DNA of 64,000 nt from Siphonodentalium dalli (Eukaryota; Mollusca; Scaphopoda; Gadilida; Siphonodentaliidae): assembly GCA_032622095.1 (NCBI GenBank), contig CP136064.1, positions 40,633,912 to 40,697,911 on the forward strand, read 5' to 3'. The translations under genes and the position numbers were made by a program. The notes under the pieces were generated by a model, which saw only the letters and a list, made by a program, of their open reading frames with translations, was not told the origin of the DNA and searched no databases. Position 1 is the stretch's first letter. Every line of letters starts with the position of its first letter. This document shows, in pieces, positions 45,219 to 57,436 of the stretch.

Positions 45219-46187
45219 CTGCAATTTACAATTAATATATTTTAAATAAACATGAATGGAATTAAGCTTTCTAGAATTTATTCCAAAGATTAGTTTGTGT
45301 CCGATTCAACGAACAGCAGATATATATAAATTGCATGTAAACTTCCTACAATTTTCAATAGCAGACATGCAATTGTCACAACGATTCTTGAGCAATTAAA
45401 TTGGTAATCCCTACAATCATGAAAATTCTTGACCCTTGTTCTTCAAAGTCAAGCACAATCATGTTGACATTGAAATACCTTTAACACATACAAGACAATA
45501 CAAATATCAGGCCAACTGAAATTATCTCCAATCTTTCCTCTAGAGCTGATAAAGAGTTAGGTGAGTGGGAAGGACGCCATATTTTTCAACTTAAATGCAC
45601 CCACCCTACACAATTTAACGCCTGTGATGTGGGGCATCCGATAAGCCATGGTGTGTTTATGGTAAAAATCCCCATTTCCTTGGCAACCACTAAAATTTAA
45701 ATTAACTTATGGAAATGATCAATATTTGAGCTAAAATGAACCTGTGGCTTATTATATTTATGCAGAATTATTGGCCGGGTATTTCCCCCCCAAAAAATTT
45801 TGGTGTAAAGTTCACTGATCTGTGAGGTCAAGGTAATTTGTTAAGGGTCAAGGTAATCAAACAATAAGTGATTTAATGCAGTCTCTCCCACCCAATATCT
45901 GTCTACAACACCAACCCATACCTCAAAACTTTCAAGATCAAGCTCTTGAAACTCCTTTTTTTCTCAGCCAACAACCTTTCGGGCTGGGTACGCACTCTCA
46001 ACCAAATAATCTGTCTTAGCACATTCCGTTTTAATAATTTAAACAAATTAAAAAAATGTTTGTGCTTTTAAAATTCTTTTTAAAATCTTTGATAAGCCGC
46101 AATAAGCATTCGCATGATCTTCAACATAATGTAGCTACAAATATATTGAACATATTATCTGAACATTCCCCACCAATTGGTAGAAAT

Positions 46188-46210
46188 AATAATAATAATA
46201 ATAATAATAA
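46188..46210. repeat. AAT microsatellite
   Basis: Seven uninterrupted AAT units within the PON intron. Confidence 0.9.
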
Positions 46211-46319
46211 ATGACCAGTTTTATATAGCGATTAACCAATTACTTGCTCTAACATGCTTGGTACAATATTACCCCAGTCATTTGTACAAGCCAACCAATG
46301 AACCGGCTGCAGCCATTGC

Positions 46320-46640
46320 TGCAGGCGCTGCTCTAGTTTGATCAGAACGTGCTCTGATACTCATCAGTATGACAAGCTGACTGGTACTCTTTTAACGCAT
46401 GAGTGATGCGAAGCCGACACAGTACGAGTGATCTTGCTCAAGGGTCACAACTTGGCGTGGGTTTTGAAACAGCGAGCAATCCGACAATTGCACATCGCTC
46501 AAAGCGGCCAAGCCACTGCTATGTGGAGACTCTATGACAGGCGACGGGCTGTGAACCCATATCGATGTGTTTACAGCGAATACAAGTCGGACACGCTAAC
46601 CACTGGACCACTGAGCTGCACAGAAATCCTTCGGCACTTC
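46320..46640 (-). repeat. tRNA-derived SINE-like sequence
   Basis: Read on the minus strand, CTGTGCAGCTCAGTGGTCCA then GTGGTTAGCGTGTCCGACTT gives a tRNA-like start with an A-box. GGGTTCACAGCCC supplies a B-box-like element about 50 bases on. The head is followed by about 200 unrelated bases. The spacing is too long for a functional tRNA. Confidence 0.5.
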
Positions 46641-46787
46641 TATTATCTTTTTGTGTATCTGTCTGCTCATTTTTCCTGGGTACCCTATCCAAATGAATAA
46701 TAGACAATTCCAATGTACACGTTTAGAATTCATTTAATATAGAAAGTGCTAAACAGAAAACATGCGGATAAATGATGCATAACTTAC

Positions 46788-46869
46788 CTGTATAAATGTC
46801 ACTGAATAGTTGGACTCAACGGCATAACTCATGAAAGACTGCCTATTTGATGACAACAGATATAGATAC
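46788..46869 (-). CDS. PON: Paraoxonase exon, 82 bases
   Basis: Acceptor TTTGCAG, donor GTAAGT. It reads YLYLLSSNRQSFMSYAVES then NYSVTFIQ, corresponding to the strand and loop after the Asn-Gly-Ile motif in the family (KYVYVADLLAHEIHVYEK-like region). One base of a split codon is contributed at its start, completing K with the exon at 55551. The loop sequence is diverged from vertebrate PONs. Confidence 0.85.
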
Positions 46870-47628
46870 CTGCAAACATAAATTTTCAGAAAACATTGAT
46901 ATTAGTCAAAAGGAATTTAATAGCCTGGTTTACAAACTGATCCTACAACTCTTTTCTCAATATTGCGAAAAAAAATAAAACAAATATGAAGCACGTGATC
47001 ACAGTGATGAAGAAAAGAGTTGATAGCAGAGTCTCTTTTATGCTTTATTCCTTCTTTTCCACTATCAGGGTTCACTCTGTCAGGTGCCATTTCTTGCACA
47101 ACAAATATGACAATGGCACAAATAATTTTACCGTTGACACAAAAAATGGCACACAGGTTTTCTCTTTATTGACAGAATAACTGCGACCATATTTAATTGA
47201 ATGGCCTCCCTCCCTGGCTCAACATCAATTAAAACAGACAGGCGATTAGCAGTATAAATAATTCACAGCTTATGTTAAAGACATAAATAGGCATGTATCA
47301 CTGGTGGTGAATACGGATTTGGGCTACAGACAAAGTATGATACGCTCTGTTTCTGACACAATAATGAAGATTTAACGACATCCGTGACAGTTCATATTAC
47401 TGGTGTCACTGCCTGGTGTGAATAAGGATATACACCATTTGATTACCACCAATTACTAATCCCCAAAAGATATAAACTGCCATATAGTCAATTATTATAT
47501 TTAGTTGTGAACAGAATGGTTTCGGAAGTCGCGACAAGGCAAGCTGGTAAAGTCAACACAGTAATTTCATTGTGTGTGTAATAAACCCCATTCGTATCAG
47601 GTTTAGACAATATAGTGGAGTAGATTAA

Positions 47629-47986
47629 AGTGATGTGAAACAATCCAGTAGGGTGATCAAATAGAAATGGAGAATAATATTGCTCAAAGTAGTAATTTTT
47701 ACAAATATTATATCCAAATTGACAACAAACACCGTCATTCTTATATATTAATTAAATACAGTGACTCTCAATGGCGAAATAATTTTCATTAGCTTATTGC
47801 ATATAGTTGCGTCCCGAATCGAGAAGTAAATATTTACAGTTACATGTAGTTCAGACGATGTTTTCTAAGGTTGATTTGTTTAAAATTTTCGGCACTGTTA
47901 CTAGAATGCTATATTCCTCTAGTTGGCTTAATGCCTGAATTATAACTTACTAGTTTCACACACCCGAATAAGTACATAATATGTCT
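47629..47986 (+). mobile_element. Family J repeat with TTAA on both sides
   Basis: Inserted into the left arm of the large element. TTAA at 47625-47628 and 47987-47990, ends AGTGATGTGAAAC and CATAATATGTCT. This copy shows best that the family uses TTAA targets. Confidence 0.78.
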
Positions 47987-48831
47987 TTAAGTCCAATTTT
48001 CAAGGCAATTGTTCAATTTGTGACTAAAGCATGAAACTTTGCACATATTCACATACTAATTGTTATTAGATATGGAGCCAAGCTGAAATTTTGCTTTAAC
48101 CCCTCTTTTAATGGGTTTTCCAAATATAAAGAGCGTTTCACGATTATACAATTTATTAAATGTCGCAATGAAATTTACCATGAAATATGTGATTTAAAAT
48201 TTGGCATATATATTAAGTGTGATTCTGTGAGATATAATGCCACATTTTAGGGAAAAATTGGAACTCCCGTCCAAGATGGCCATCAAAATGGTAGCAGTTA
48301 GTGGAAAATATGATGTTTTTTCACTAATATTTTCTAGATCAGTTTCTGCTGTATGGAACTGGTTCAGATTTGTGACTTTATTTTTGTATTATTCATAGAA
48401 ACTGATCATTGGAGCAATGAATTTGCCATTCATGAGGTTCTAGCCCCTTCCAATCCCTCAAAATTATATTTTACAGAACTCGGTATGAAATTTCACAAAA
48501 AATCACCGTTAGGATTCTAGTCATATTTTAACAAGAAATGGACAGAATTGTGCAAACTAAGTGCGGCAAACCATGACTTATGAATATTTCAACTCAATGG
48601 AACCAAAATTGTCACTTGGTCGGTAAATGGCTGCCAAAATCGCAACCAAAACCTGGGAAAAGGTCAATACATGTATTGGCCCAGCATGTCATGCAATTGC
48701 TTACAAGTTGCGGTCAATGAATAAAATAGTCTATTCTGTCTTACATACATTAAATTCTAACATTTCTGATGCACATTGGTTAAGTATTACTAATGTAACC
48801 ACTGACATTACCAGAATTATTGCATTTTTCT

Positions 48832-51140
48832 TAGGGCCCTGAGATTCGTGCATTATTAATTCGATTCGATTTGGATACATAATCGCGATTCGATTCGATT
48901 CGATTTAGCAAACGTAGACTATTAGATCGGACATTGGCGAAAAATCAAGGTAAAAATTGTTAACGAGGTCCGGATAACTTATCTGACTTGTATGTGAATG
49001 TCCCGACGTCTGTTCTTGACGATATACAGACGTAATTTGTCATCGGAGATGCTATGTGAAGAATTAAGATAACTTGAACTATCGGATTCGCACACAAACG
49101 GAGAGTCCAATCTCGCCAAGAAGACGTTTGTCTTGTATGTGAGAGAAAACCTCGATTTCAATTACGCATGGGCAGATGCGCTATTCGATTTTACACTACC
49201 AGTCACTCTTATCTGTTCTTCACACAATCATCGATGGATTTGAATTCCGGATTAATGATTACCACTCATTATCAGAACAATGAACATTGCATTAGCAATG
49301 ATACATTTGGTATATTGATAAAATGCAGTCATATTGCAGTGTTTGTCTTACTCGTTCAGTCAGCCACGGACCACCCTGATATTAGTAGACTAAAATAAAT
49401 TATATACTAAATACATGTTTAGTTATTAACAAAAGTCACAACTCATCAGATATTTGAAGATTCAAATGAAAATATAAATTGTCATAATAACTAAAGTTGA
49501 TCGCCATTCATTTTACGATGCATGCAAACTATAACTATGGTTATATGGCTATACGCTATATATATAGTGAAAGTTATTCCCTAATTTCCCGGGTTTTCCC
49601 ACTAGCAGACGTAAATAAAACTGACGTCACGGCTAAGCTGATCTAAAATACGGATTGTTTATAAATGTAGAACCGCTGGGCAATTTACGAACTAAATTAC
49701 GGTCTATATATTCTCATGTGTGCTGCTTATTATGAAGCTAAGCTTTTAAATGGACATGCCTGTACGTGCGTGTATAGAAAGAAAAAAGTGGAATGAAGCA
49801 TACACATGTCTATATTTCCGCCATGTCGCGTATTTACTAGTACACCCCAAATGAAAAACGGATCCATTTATAATTAATTTTCAGCTTCCGCCCATTTTAG
49901 CGGATTCCGCGTTGCGTTATTGCTATTCTGAGATGATGTCCCCGACGTGCACCGAATTGCAGTATGATGGTCCATAGTGTTGAAACGATTAGTAAATTTC
50001 AGAGTCGACTAGTCGAGGCCCAAAAGTCGCGTTGCGTTGACTAGTCGGTACCCGATATCAAAACTTTTAAACATAACATTGTACGGAAAATTCATCGTAC
50101 ATGGCATACACTGATGACCGATGCAATGACGGTCTATTGCGTTGCGCATTTCCCTGCATACACACCAATTTATTTGGGAAATAATAGTGTAAACATCTTG
50201 ATATTTATCCAACACACTGAATGTAATTATATAATTAGACATGTGGTGGATAATGATTAGATACACGCTCATTTATACAGGTTTTAAATTTAATATCAGC
50301 GTTCGAGATTATTTCGTTTAGTCACGTGATCACCAATAAACCGGTGCCGAGCGGTGTCACTATAAAATATTAATGTTCCGACTAAATACGCCCTATAGTA
50401 TAGGCTGCGTTGTAGAATATGATATCCAGTTCTTAATGTCAGTATCATTTATATACGGTAGCACCAATGACGTCACCTTAAGCGACCTTCACCCAGCGTC
50501 GCATCATAATCCGACGGTGCGAGATCTATGGAAATATACACAGTGTTTGTATCAAAGCGGTCTCGGACAAACAACAAAGCCGCGTCAATCATTGCCATCA
50601 TGTCTTTGACCTCAAATGACGAGTGAGACATTGTGTTGTCAATTTCATCGTCCAATTAATAGTCGGGTCACCGGTCCGTGTGTGTCTATACTAGTAACAC
50701 TGTCAATTCCGGGTGCCACCAAACGTTATACTTACCATAACTTACGCGCAGTTAACACCGTTTATGCCGGAATCGATCTTGAAAACGTTATACATGAAAC
50801 TAATACACTATATTCCGACTAGTCGACGGCAAAATTCAGAGTCGACGTTCTGACATTTCAGCGTCGTCTACGACTAGTCGATTAATCGTTTCAACCCTAA
50901 TGGTCCATGCATTTTGAAAGGGCAACATCGGAGTTTATTCAATTGTATCACAGGATTTTTTGAGAATTTGATGTGCTAAATGCTTTGGATTATCGGTAAA
51001 ACGGTCGATCTACATGTAGGCCCGCTATACTAGAAACGCGCAGTGTACTTAAGATTCTTTGAGATAATCGGATTGAAAAACTCGTACTCAAAATCGAAAA
51101 CGGAAAATCGAATTTCAATTCGATGCATCGCAAGCCCCTA
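48832..51140. mobile_element. hAT-like element, 2.3 kb
   Basis: Left TAGGGCCCTGAGATTCGTGC, right GATGCATCGCAAGCCCCTA. Flanks ATTTTTCT and ATTATTCT match at 7 of 8. Subterminal ATTCGATTCGATT repeats resemble those at 34867. Nested in the left arm of the 7-kb element and itself carrying 49975-50899. Confidence 0.7.
49975..50899. mobile_element. Nested hAT-like element, 925 bases, duplication ATGGTCCA
   Basis: Left TAGTGTTGAAACGATTAGT, right GATTAATCGTTTCAACCCTA, identical flanks ATGGTCCA at 49967-49974 and 50900-50907. GTCGACTAGTCG occurs near both ends. Confidence 0.85.
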
Positions 51141-51639
51141 ATTATTCTATCATCAGAATCGGCAAAAATTTACTTTTCACGTTTGGACCATTTATTCAAG
51201 TAAATGGAACTGTCTTTGGTATCAACAGTGTTTATTGTTTTGATCTGTCTTAAATGTGTCACACTAATGTGTTTTTAGACAAAATCACTCAAGATGGCTT
51301 CCAAAATGGTAAGTTTGGTAGAAAAAAGTTTATTTTTTTCGCATATCCAATTATTCTCTGTGCCAAAAGGTAACAAATTGTGACTCTTGGTTATTAACCA
51401 AGTTACTTAATCCATGGACTACTACATGTTTCATTCTCGTTGTCCCTGTACCCTCTGATGCATGACACATTCATTTTAAATGATGTACTGTAGAATGGAA
51501 TTTTGCCAAAAATGTCATTTGGGACTGGCCATATTTTTGAACGGAAATTGGCAGAACATCTAAATGGAACTGAGTAAAACCATATTATGTGGTTAATCTC
51601 GATCATTAGCATGAAAATCAACTTAATATATGGTGTATG

Positions 51640-52990
51640 TCAAAATGGCATCCAGGGAGTGAATGTGTGGTCATAGATGAGGTGAATAGTTCTATAGGGA
51701 GTTATTGTGTGGTCATGAAAGGTGCGAAGGAGTGGCTATATGGTGATGGGGTGGTGTGTCCAAGGTGAGATGTATAGGTATACAAGGGGTGACTGTAATA
51801 CACAGTATGGTCATGTGTGAGGTGAGTAGCTATACAAGGATTGTTATGGGTGTATATGAACATGTATACATATGTTGGCTGTATGATAATGTGTGGGACT
51901 GGGTGTATGAATAAATAGGGAGTGGTTGTGTAATGTATATAGGTGTACATGGAATGACTATGCGGTTATGATTTTTGAAGTGAAAATGCATTCCTGGAGT
52001 ATAGCTGGATAGTCATTGGCGGCGTGTGGGTATATATGAAATGCGCTTGTGATCATAGTTGTATGTGATGTATATGCATCTATGCCATGGCTGTATTGTC
52101 ATTGGTGGATGTATAGGTATACAGAGAGTAGCTGTATGATCATGGATGGGGTGTGTGGGTATACATCGAGTGGCTGGATTGTCATGGGCGATGTGTTTAT
52201 GCAAATCTGGATATACAGGGTGTAACTGTATGTCCAATGGTGAGGTGCTGCGCGTTGTATTGCTATATCTAGAAGGTCTGTATGGTCAATTATGAGGTGT
52301 CAATGTATACCTGGATAGGCATTGGTGGGGTATGTATGTACATTGTATATATTTATTGGCTATATGGCCATGGTGTGGCCAATATGTATACAGAGAGTGA
52401 TCGTATGACCAATGGTGAGGTGAGGAGTGACTGTATGACCACGAATGTTGTGTATGGGTATACAGTGAGGAGTGGGTATCAGTGAGCACTGAATTGTCTT
52501 GAATGAGGAATATATTCAAGCCTGGAGTGTATGAAATGCCGTGTGTGCGGGGCATTGGTATATATAAAAGGGTTGTATGGCCATTGGTGAGTTACTCTAT
52601 GGTTATGGTTGCAGTGTATATGTATATCTTAAGTGGATATATGGCCATAAATGTGGCAAATATATATACAGGGAGTGATTGTATGGTAAATGGTGTGGCG
52701 AAGAGATATACAAGAAGTGACTGTATGGTCACGAATGTGGTGAATATGTATACAGGAAGTGATTATATGAATTGTAGGAGTATACATGGTGTACCTGAAA
52801 GGTGACTCATGGCTGTATAGTCATGTGTGTAGTTTACAGGTAAACCCAAGTATGGTTGTATGGTTATGGGTGAGGTGTAATGTATAAATCGAGAAGCTAC
52901 ATGGTCATTTATGTGGTGTTTATGTATATCTAACTTGATTGTATGGTCATGGGTGAGTTGTACAGTTGGACCTTTAGTGGCTGTCACTTT
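51640..52990. repeat. Degenerate GTATACAGGGAGTGA minisatellite, 1.3 kb
   Basis: Units of roughly 45-65 bases built from GGTATACAGGGAGTGACTG, TATGGTCATG and GGTGAGGTGT. Strand-asymmetric (G/T rich), which creates several spurious antisense frames. It lies at the centre of the 7-kb inverted-repeat element. Confidence 0.75.
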
Positions 52991-54642
52991 CCATTATAAC
53001 TCAAGTACATGTATATATTAATTGATAGGGAGGTAATGTCAGAGAGTTCTTCATCTTGGTGGCCTGTTATATGCACAATGGAGGAAACGGTTTTCCTGAC
53101 ATTAGTCAATCAATCTTGATGCCAATGGCGGACAATTTGATGTTATTAAGCAGTTTTTCATGAATCTCCTTGTTTGACTTTCTAAACAGCCTTCTGGTCA
53201 ACTGCCAGATATGGTGGCTATTTCTCTGTCATTCTGTTGGAGACCGGACGTTTGTAATAATGATCATTATTATTATTATACATGTACCACTAACAATTCT
53301 AGTGTGGTAGGTGTGGGTAGACATAGTTACCAGGTATGTCACCCACTTACCAATGGTTACACATGTTATTGGGCCAGAGTAGGCACATACTTATGCCCAG
53401 TTCAGTTTCAGAGTTCTGTTCATTTTCGTTCAAAATTACATACTGCATGATTTAAAATGAAATTGACGTGCCGCATAAGGTACCGGGGCAACCAGAATAG
53501 AACATATAGTTGTCAGTTGATTAAGTAACATGTTTAATAACCAAGTGAATCACAATGTGCTTACCTGTACAGAAGAGTAGATAACAATTGTCCGGGATAC
53601 ATTTGAAAATATCAACTTTTCTACCAAATTTTGTGGACATTATGCAAGCCAGCTTGAGTATATTTTTCTAAAAACACATCAGTGTGAAACAGTTAAAATG
53701 GATCAAAACAATAAACACCAAATATAGTACAATTTTACTTGAAAAAATGGTGCAAAACTGATTTTTTGCCGATTTTGAGAGAAAATTCCAATAATTTTGG
53801 TAATGAAGTAGAACACTTATCCAAGATGCATCATAAATGTTAGTATTCAATATATATATGACAGAACAGCCAATTTTATTCATCATCCACACCTTTTAAG
53901 CGATTACAAGGCAATCTGGGACAATATTTACCATTTTCCATATTTTGGCTGCCATTTTGACAGCCATTTTTAGTCAAAGTAACAATTTTGGTTCCATTGA
54001 GTCGAAATATTCATGAGTAATGGTATGCCTCACTTACTTTGCACAGTTCTGCTAATTTCTTGTTGAAATATGACTTGAATCCAAATGGTGATTTTTGGTG
54101 AAATTTCATACCGCGTTCTGTAAAATTGAATTATTGAGGGACCGGAAGGGGCTGGGATCCCAAGGATGGCATATTTCATTGCTCCAGTGATCAGTTAACA
54201 CGAGCAATACAAAATAAAGTCACATTTCCAACAATACTGTATCGCAATTTTGAAGAAACTGGTCTAGAAGATATTGGTGAAAAAATGTCAAATTTTCTAC
54301 TTACAGTTGCCATTTTGATGGTCATCTTGAACAGGGAGTTCCAGTTTCACCATAAAAATGTGCCACTATATCTTGCAGAGTCAGACTTATTGTATAGGAC
54401 TAATATTAAATAGCAGATTCCATGGTAAGATTAATTGTGACATTTAATAAATTATATAATCACAAAACGCTCTTTAACTTCGGAAAACCCCTTAAAAGAG
54501 GGGTTACAATGAAATTTCAGCGTGGCTCTATATCTAATATCAATTGGTATGTGAATATGTACATATGTGCAAAATTTCATGCTTTATTCATGAAGTGAAC
54601 AATTCTTTTACTAATCTACTCCACTAATAGAACACACACGAC

Positions 54643-54866
54643 TATGGGAGGCAAAATTCACATTTATTAATAATTGTGCTGAAGCACAATTGAATTGGGC
54701 AATCATGTGCTTCAGCTCAATCAATTGCGCTTCAGGGCAATTGGAATATGCTTCAGCGCAATTCAATTGAAAAGTTATATTGTACAGTTGCCATGGTTCA
54801 GAGAAAGCAGTTTAACCCTTTCTTGCTGAAGCGCAATTATTAATAAATGTGAATTTGCCCTCCCAT
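54643..54866. mobile_element. Small fold-back element with GAAGCGCAATT repeats
   Basis: Ends TATGGGAGGCAAAATTCACA and TGTGAATTTGCCCTCCCATA. The interior repeats CTTCAGCGCAATT-like units in both orientations. Confidence 0.8.
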
Positions 54867-55550
54867 ACACACCCGGCATAGCGAGAAGTATGCACAAGAC
54901 TTGCCTATTTACTTGCTGGTTACGGGCAAAAAGTTTCTAAAATATTTATTTTATTACCTGTATTTCCCCAATCCATGAGATTATATAAAATTGCGATACA
55001 TGTGTTTAAAGGCCTCAAATCAGGAGACTCACCGGCAAAATGGGAGATTATACACATCTGTTTGGCACACCCAAATTTAAAGTGGCACAAAAACATTGGT
55101 AAATGGCACAACATTTGGCACACAAAAATTTCAAGCCAGCGCAGACTCTGTCCACTATTTATGGAAAGCAATAGCTGAGTTTATTTTTATAATTTTAGTA
55201 AAACTTATTGTGAAATTCATGGGCAGTTCCACTATTTGTCAGTTGTTGGTAGTGAAGCATATTTTTATTTTTACCCCTCCTGCACCTACCCTTTTCAACC
55301 GGAATGTTAAACCAGGCTGTGCTATTGTTGTGGCCTAAACATTAAAACTCTTTATGACATTTCACAAGAAGAACATTTCCAGGCATGACATAACAGGCCT
55401 ATTAGTTTGTTGTGATTGCTTTTTGAGAAGATTTCATCAATAAACCAAAATATTTAAAGAGAAATGAATACATAATGATCATAACTGTGGTAAATATCAC
55501 TTGACCAAAACATGATTCCAGAGTCACCTCCATTTTGAGCCAGTACTCAC

Positions 55551-55751
55551 TTTTTATCCTGTGTCAGTGTAATTCCATTTGGTACCGACATGTAATCAAC
55601 AACAGTTGTGTATGTATGACCATCATAATATAGCAAGCTTCCTAATGGCAGATTCGACAATTGTTCCGCAAAAAATAACAACTTGGAGCGATATTTCATG
55701 CAATTAGTTGTGTAGAATGAATCCTCTCCTGTTGCTGCAACATCGTTTAGA
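55551..55751 (-). CDS. PON: Paraoxonase exon with active-site asparagines
   Basis: Exon of 201 bases after TTGCTTTCAG, with donor GTGAGT. It reads LNDVAATGEDSFYTTN through YYDGHTYTTV to DYMSVPNGITLTQDK. The LND and PNGI blocks match the family's Asn168 and Asn224 calcium-ligand motifs (PON1 numbering, family knowledge). The intervening sequence fits the six-bladed propeller. The first base completes a valine codon with the exon at 56789. Confidence 0.93.
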
Positions 55752-55779
55752 CTGAAAGCAAAATGACAGCTATTAAATA

Positions 55780-55993
55780 CCCTGTGCCAGTGCATTCTCT
55801 TATATATGCGAGTCTCCCATAGGGAGCCTTGCATATATAAGAGAATGCACTGGCTTACAAGATCAAGTTAAATATTGTTAGGCCAATGCATTCTCTATTA
55901 TATGTGAGGTGCCCCATGGGCGACCTGCATATATAAGAGAATGCACTGGCACCGGGTTTTCGAAAATTTCAGGAAGCTCCAGTCATGAAAGGG
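55780..55993. mobile_element. TTAA-type element next to a PON acceptor, left end lost
   Basis: Starts inside at CCCTGTGCCAGTGCATTC, carries two palindromic cores and ends GGAAGCTCCAGTCATGAAAGGG before TTAA. It begins 28 bases upstream of the acceptor of the 55551 exon. Confidence 0.75.
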
Positions 55994-56439
55994 TTAATAG
56001 GTTACACATAAAAACATGTATAAGCAGGCATATGGAATTGAAGGCCCTCATAACAAGGCTTTATCTTCTAAGGTTAGAAAATGTTCATTGACATTAGAAT
56101 CCAGCAACCATAACATGTTTCTAAATGGGATAATTGATCATAATTCAACCTAGCATAACTCTGGAAGCCATTCATGCTCGGTTCTTGCTCTGTTTTTTCA
56201 TTACCTGTGAGCAAGGCTTTGGCTATTCATCAAATCCAGTATGCACAAACACGAAGAAAAAGCACATGTCTATATCGCACAAACCAACCAACTGGCTTTC
56301 TTTTCGAATTTCCAATAAAGATATCTTTATTATCTTACATCTGACCACTATGTCATTTTCTCTATGAAGATGCCTGACTTCAATTCTGTTTAATATTAAA
56401 CAATTGTATTTATGGAATAAGATGACTTTATTACTCACA

Positions 56440-56830
56440 CATTGAATTCCGATGATGCGTATGTTTTCACATGTTTAAGATGACTTTATTACTCACACTT
56501 TGAATTCCGATGATGCGTATGTTTCCACATGTTTAAGATGATTTTATTACTCACACTTTGAATTCCGATGATGCGTATGTTTCCACATGTTTAAGTTGAT
56601 TTTATTACTCACACTTTGAATTCCGATGATGCGTATGTTTCCACATGTTTAAGTTGATTTTATTACTCACATTTTGAATTCCGATGATGCGTATGTTTCC
56701 ACATGTTTAAGATGATTTTATTACTCACACTTTGAATTCCGATGATGCGTATGTTTCCACATGTTTAAGTTGATACTTTATTACTCACACTTTGAATTCC
56801 GATGATGCGTATGTTTTCACATGTTTAAGT
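56440..56830. repeat. 58-base tandem array copying the exon 3' end and its splice donor
   Basis: Seven copies of GAATTCCGATGATGCGTATG with TTTATTACTCACACTTTGAA, at steps of 58 (last step 60). On the gene strand each copy holds the last codons of the 56789 exon, the donor GTGAGT and the first intron bases. The copy nearest the exon body is the functional one. Confidence 0.9.
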
Positions 56831-56918
56831 TGATTCTTTTGAGGTACAAACTGAAATTTCTCGATTGTATCAAAATTCTTCCTGTGAAGATGGTTCACCA
56901 CAAACAAATACAGTGTCC
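56789..56918 (-). CDS. PON: Paraoxonase exon with His134-type motif, between two arrays
   Basis: Exon of 130 bases: acceptor CTATTTACAG, donor GTGAGTAA. It reads TLYLFVVNHLHRKNFD then TIEKFQFVPQKNQLKHV and TYASSEFKV. VVNH matches the second histidine motif of the family (His134 in PON1 numbering). Two leading bases complete glycine with the exon at 60573; two trailing bases complete valine with the exon at 55551. Both of its splice sites also exist in extra copies in the adjoining minisatellites. Confidence 0.92.
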
Positions 56919-57083
56919 CTGTAAATAGGTAGATTATAGTATCATTTAACAAATACAGCGTCCCTGTAAATAGGTAGATTATAGTATCATTTAACAAATA
57001 CAGAGTCCCTGTAAATAGGTAGATTATAGTATCATTTAACAAATACAGTGTCCCTGTAAATAGGTAGATTATAGTATCATTTA
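56901..57083. repeat. 45-base tandem array copying the exon acceptor
   Basis: Four copies of ACAAATACAGTGTCCCTGTA then AATAGGTAGATTATAGTATC at exact 45-base steps. Each copy retains, on the gene strand, TATTTACAG followed by GGA. 45 is a multiple of three and the frame through the copies is open (unit residues TLYLLNDTIIYLFTG). Confidence 0.9.
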
Positions 57084-57159
57084 ACCCGTTCTATACTAAC
57101 TACTCATTGACGGGTAGTTCCCTTAGGAAATGTTAAGATAATAATTTCAATAAAAGGCC

Positions 57160-57436
57160 ATCCGGCCACAGTGTCCCCTGAAAAAGTGGCTTCATTGGGG
57201 GCATCAGCTATTCTGAAAAAAATAACAAGGACCCTAAATCCGAAGCAACCAGACAAAAATGGGTGTATCGTACCCATATTCGAACTTGATCTGTATTTCG
57301 AGCTGATAAACTCATATACCAAATTTGATTCAGATATGATCACACAAACTAAAGTTATCATCCGGAAACCAGAAATTGACAGGATTCTAAGTCGTAAAAG
57401 GGCCATAACTCTCACAATGAAAGTGTCAATGACACT
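57160..57436. repeat. CCCCTGAAAAA-type fragment
   Basis: GTGTCCCCTGAAAAAGTGGC, then TATTCGAACTTGATCTGTAT, TAAAGTTATCATCCGGAAAC and AAAAGGGCCATAACTCT: the reverse complement of the unit found at 13314. It ends against the next element. Confidence 0.65.

Larger units (their letters stand above)
47613..54626. mobile_element. 7-kb inverted-repeat element
   Basis: The outer ends TAGTGGAGTAGATTA (47613) and TAATCTACTCCACTA (to 54626) are exact complements. Long diverged inner arms pair: AGCATGAAACTTTGCACATA and AACCCCTCTTTTAATGGGTT near 48050-48115 against the complement near 54490-54590, and further in to the AATCGGCAAAAA motif near 51160 against TTTTTTGCCGATT near 53762. The left arm is interrupted by a family J repeat and by two nested hAT-like elements. 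No transposase was found. Confidence 0.7.
46870..55550 (-). other. PON intron, 8.7 kb, filled by a large inverted-repeat element
   Basis: Most of it (47613-54626) is one nested transposon, followed by a small fold-back at 54643-54866. No exon was recognised inside. Confidence 0.75.

Noticed and set aside
46540-46625. Functional tRNA gene on the minus strand
   Set aside because: A- and B-box-like motifs exist but the spacing is too long and the acceptor arms do not pair; a SINE head explains it better.
51702-52805. Several histidine/tyrosine-rich frames around 52 kb
   Set aside because: They arise from the G/T-rich minisatellite read antisense; composition is repeat-driven and no start or splice signals fit.
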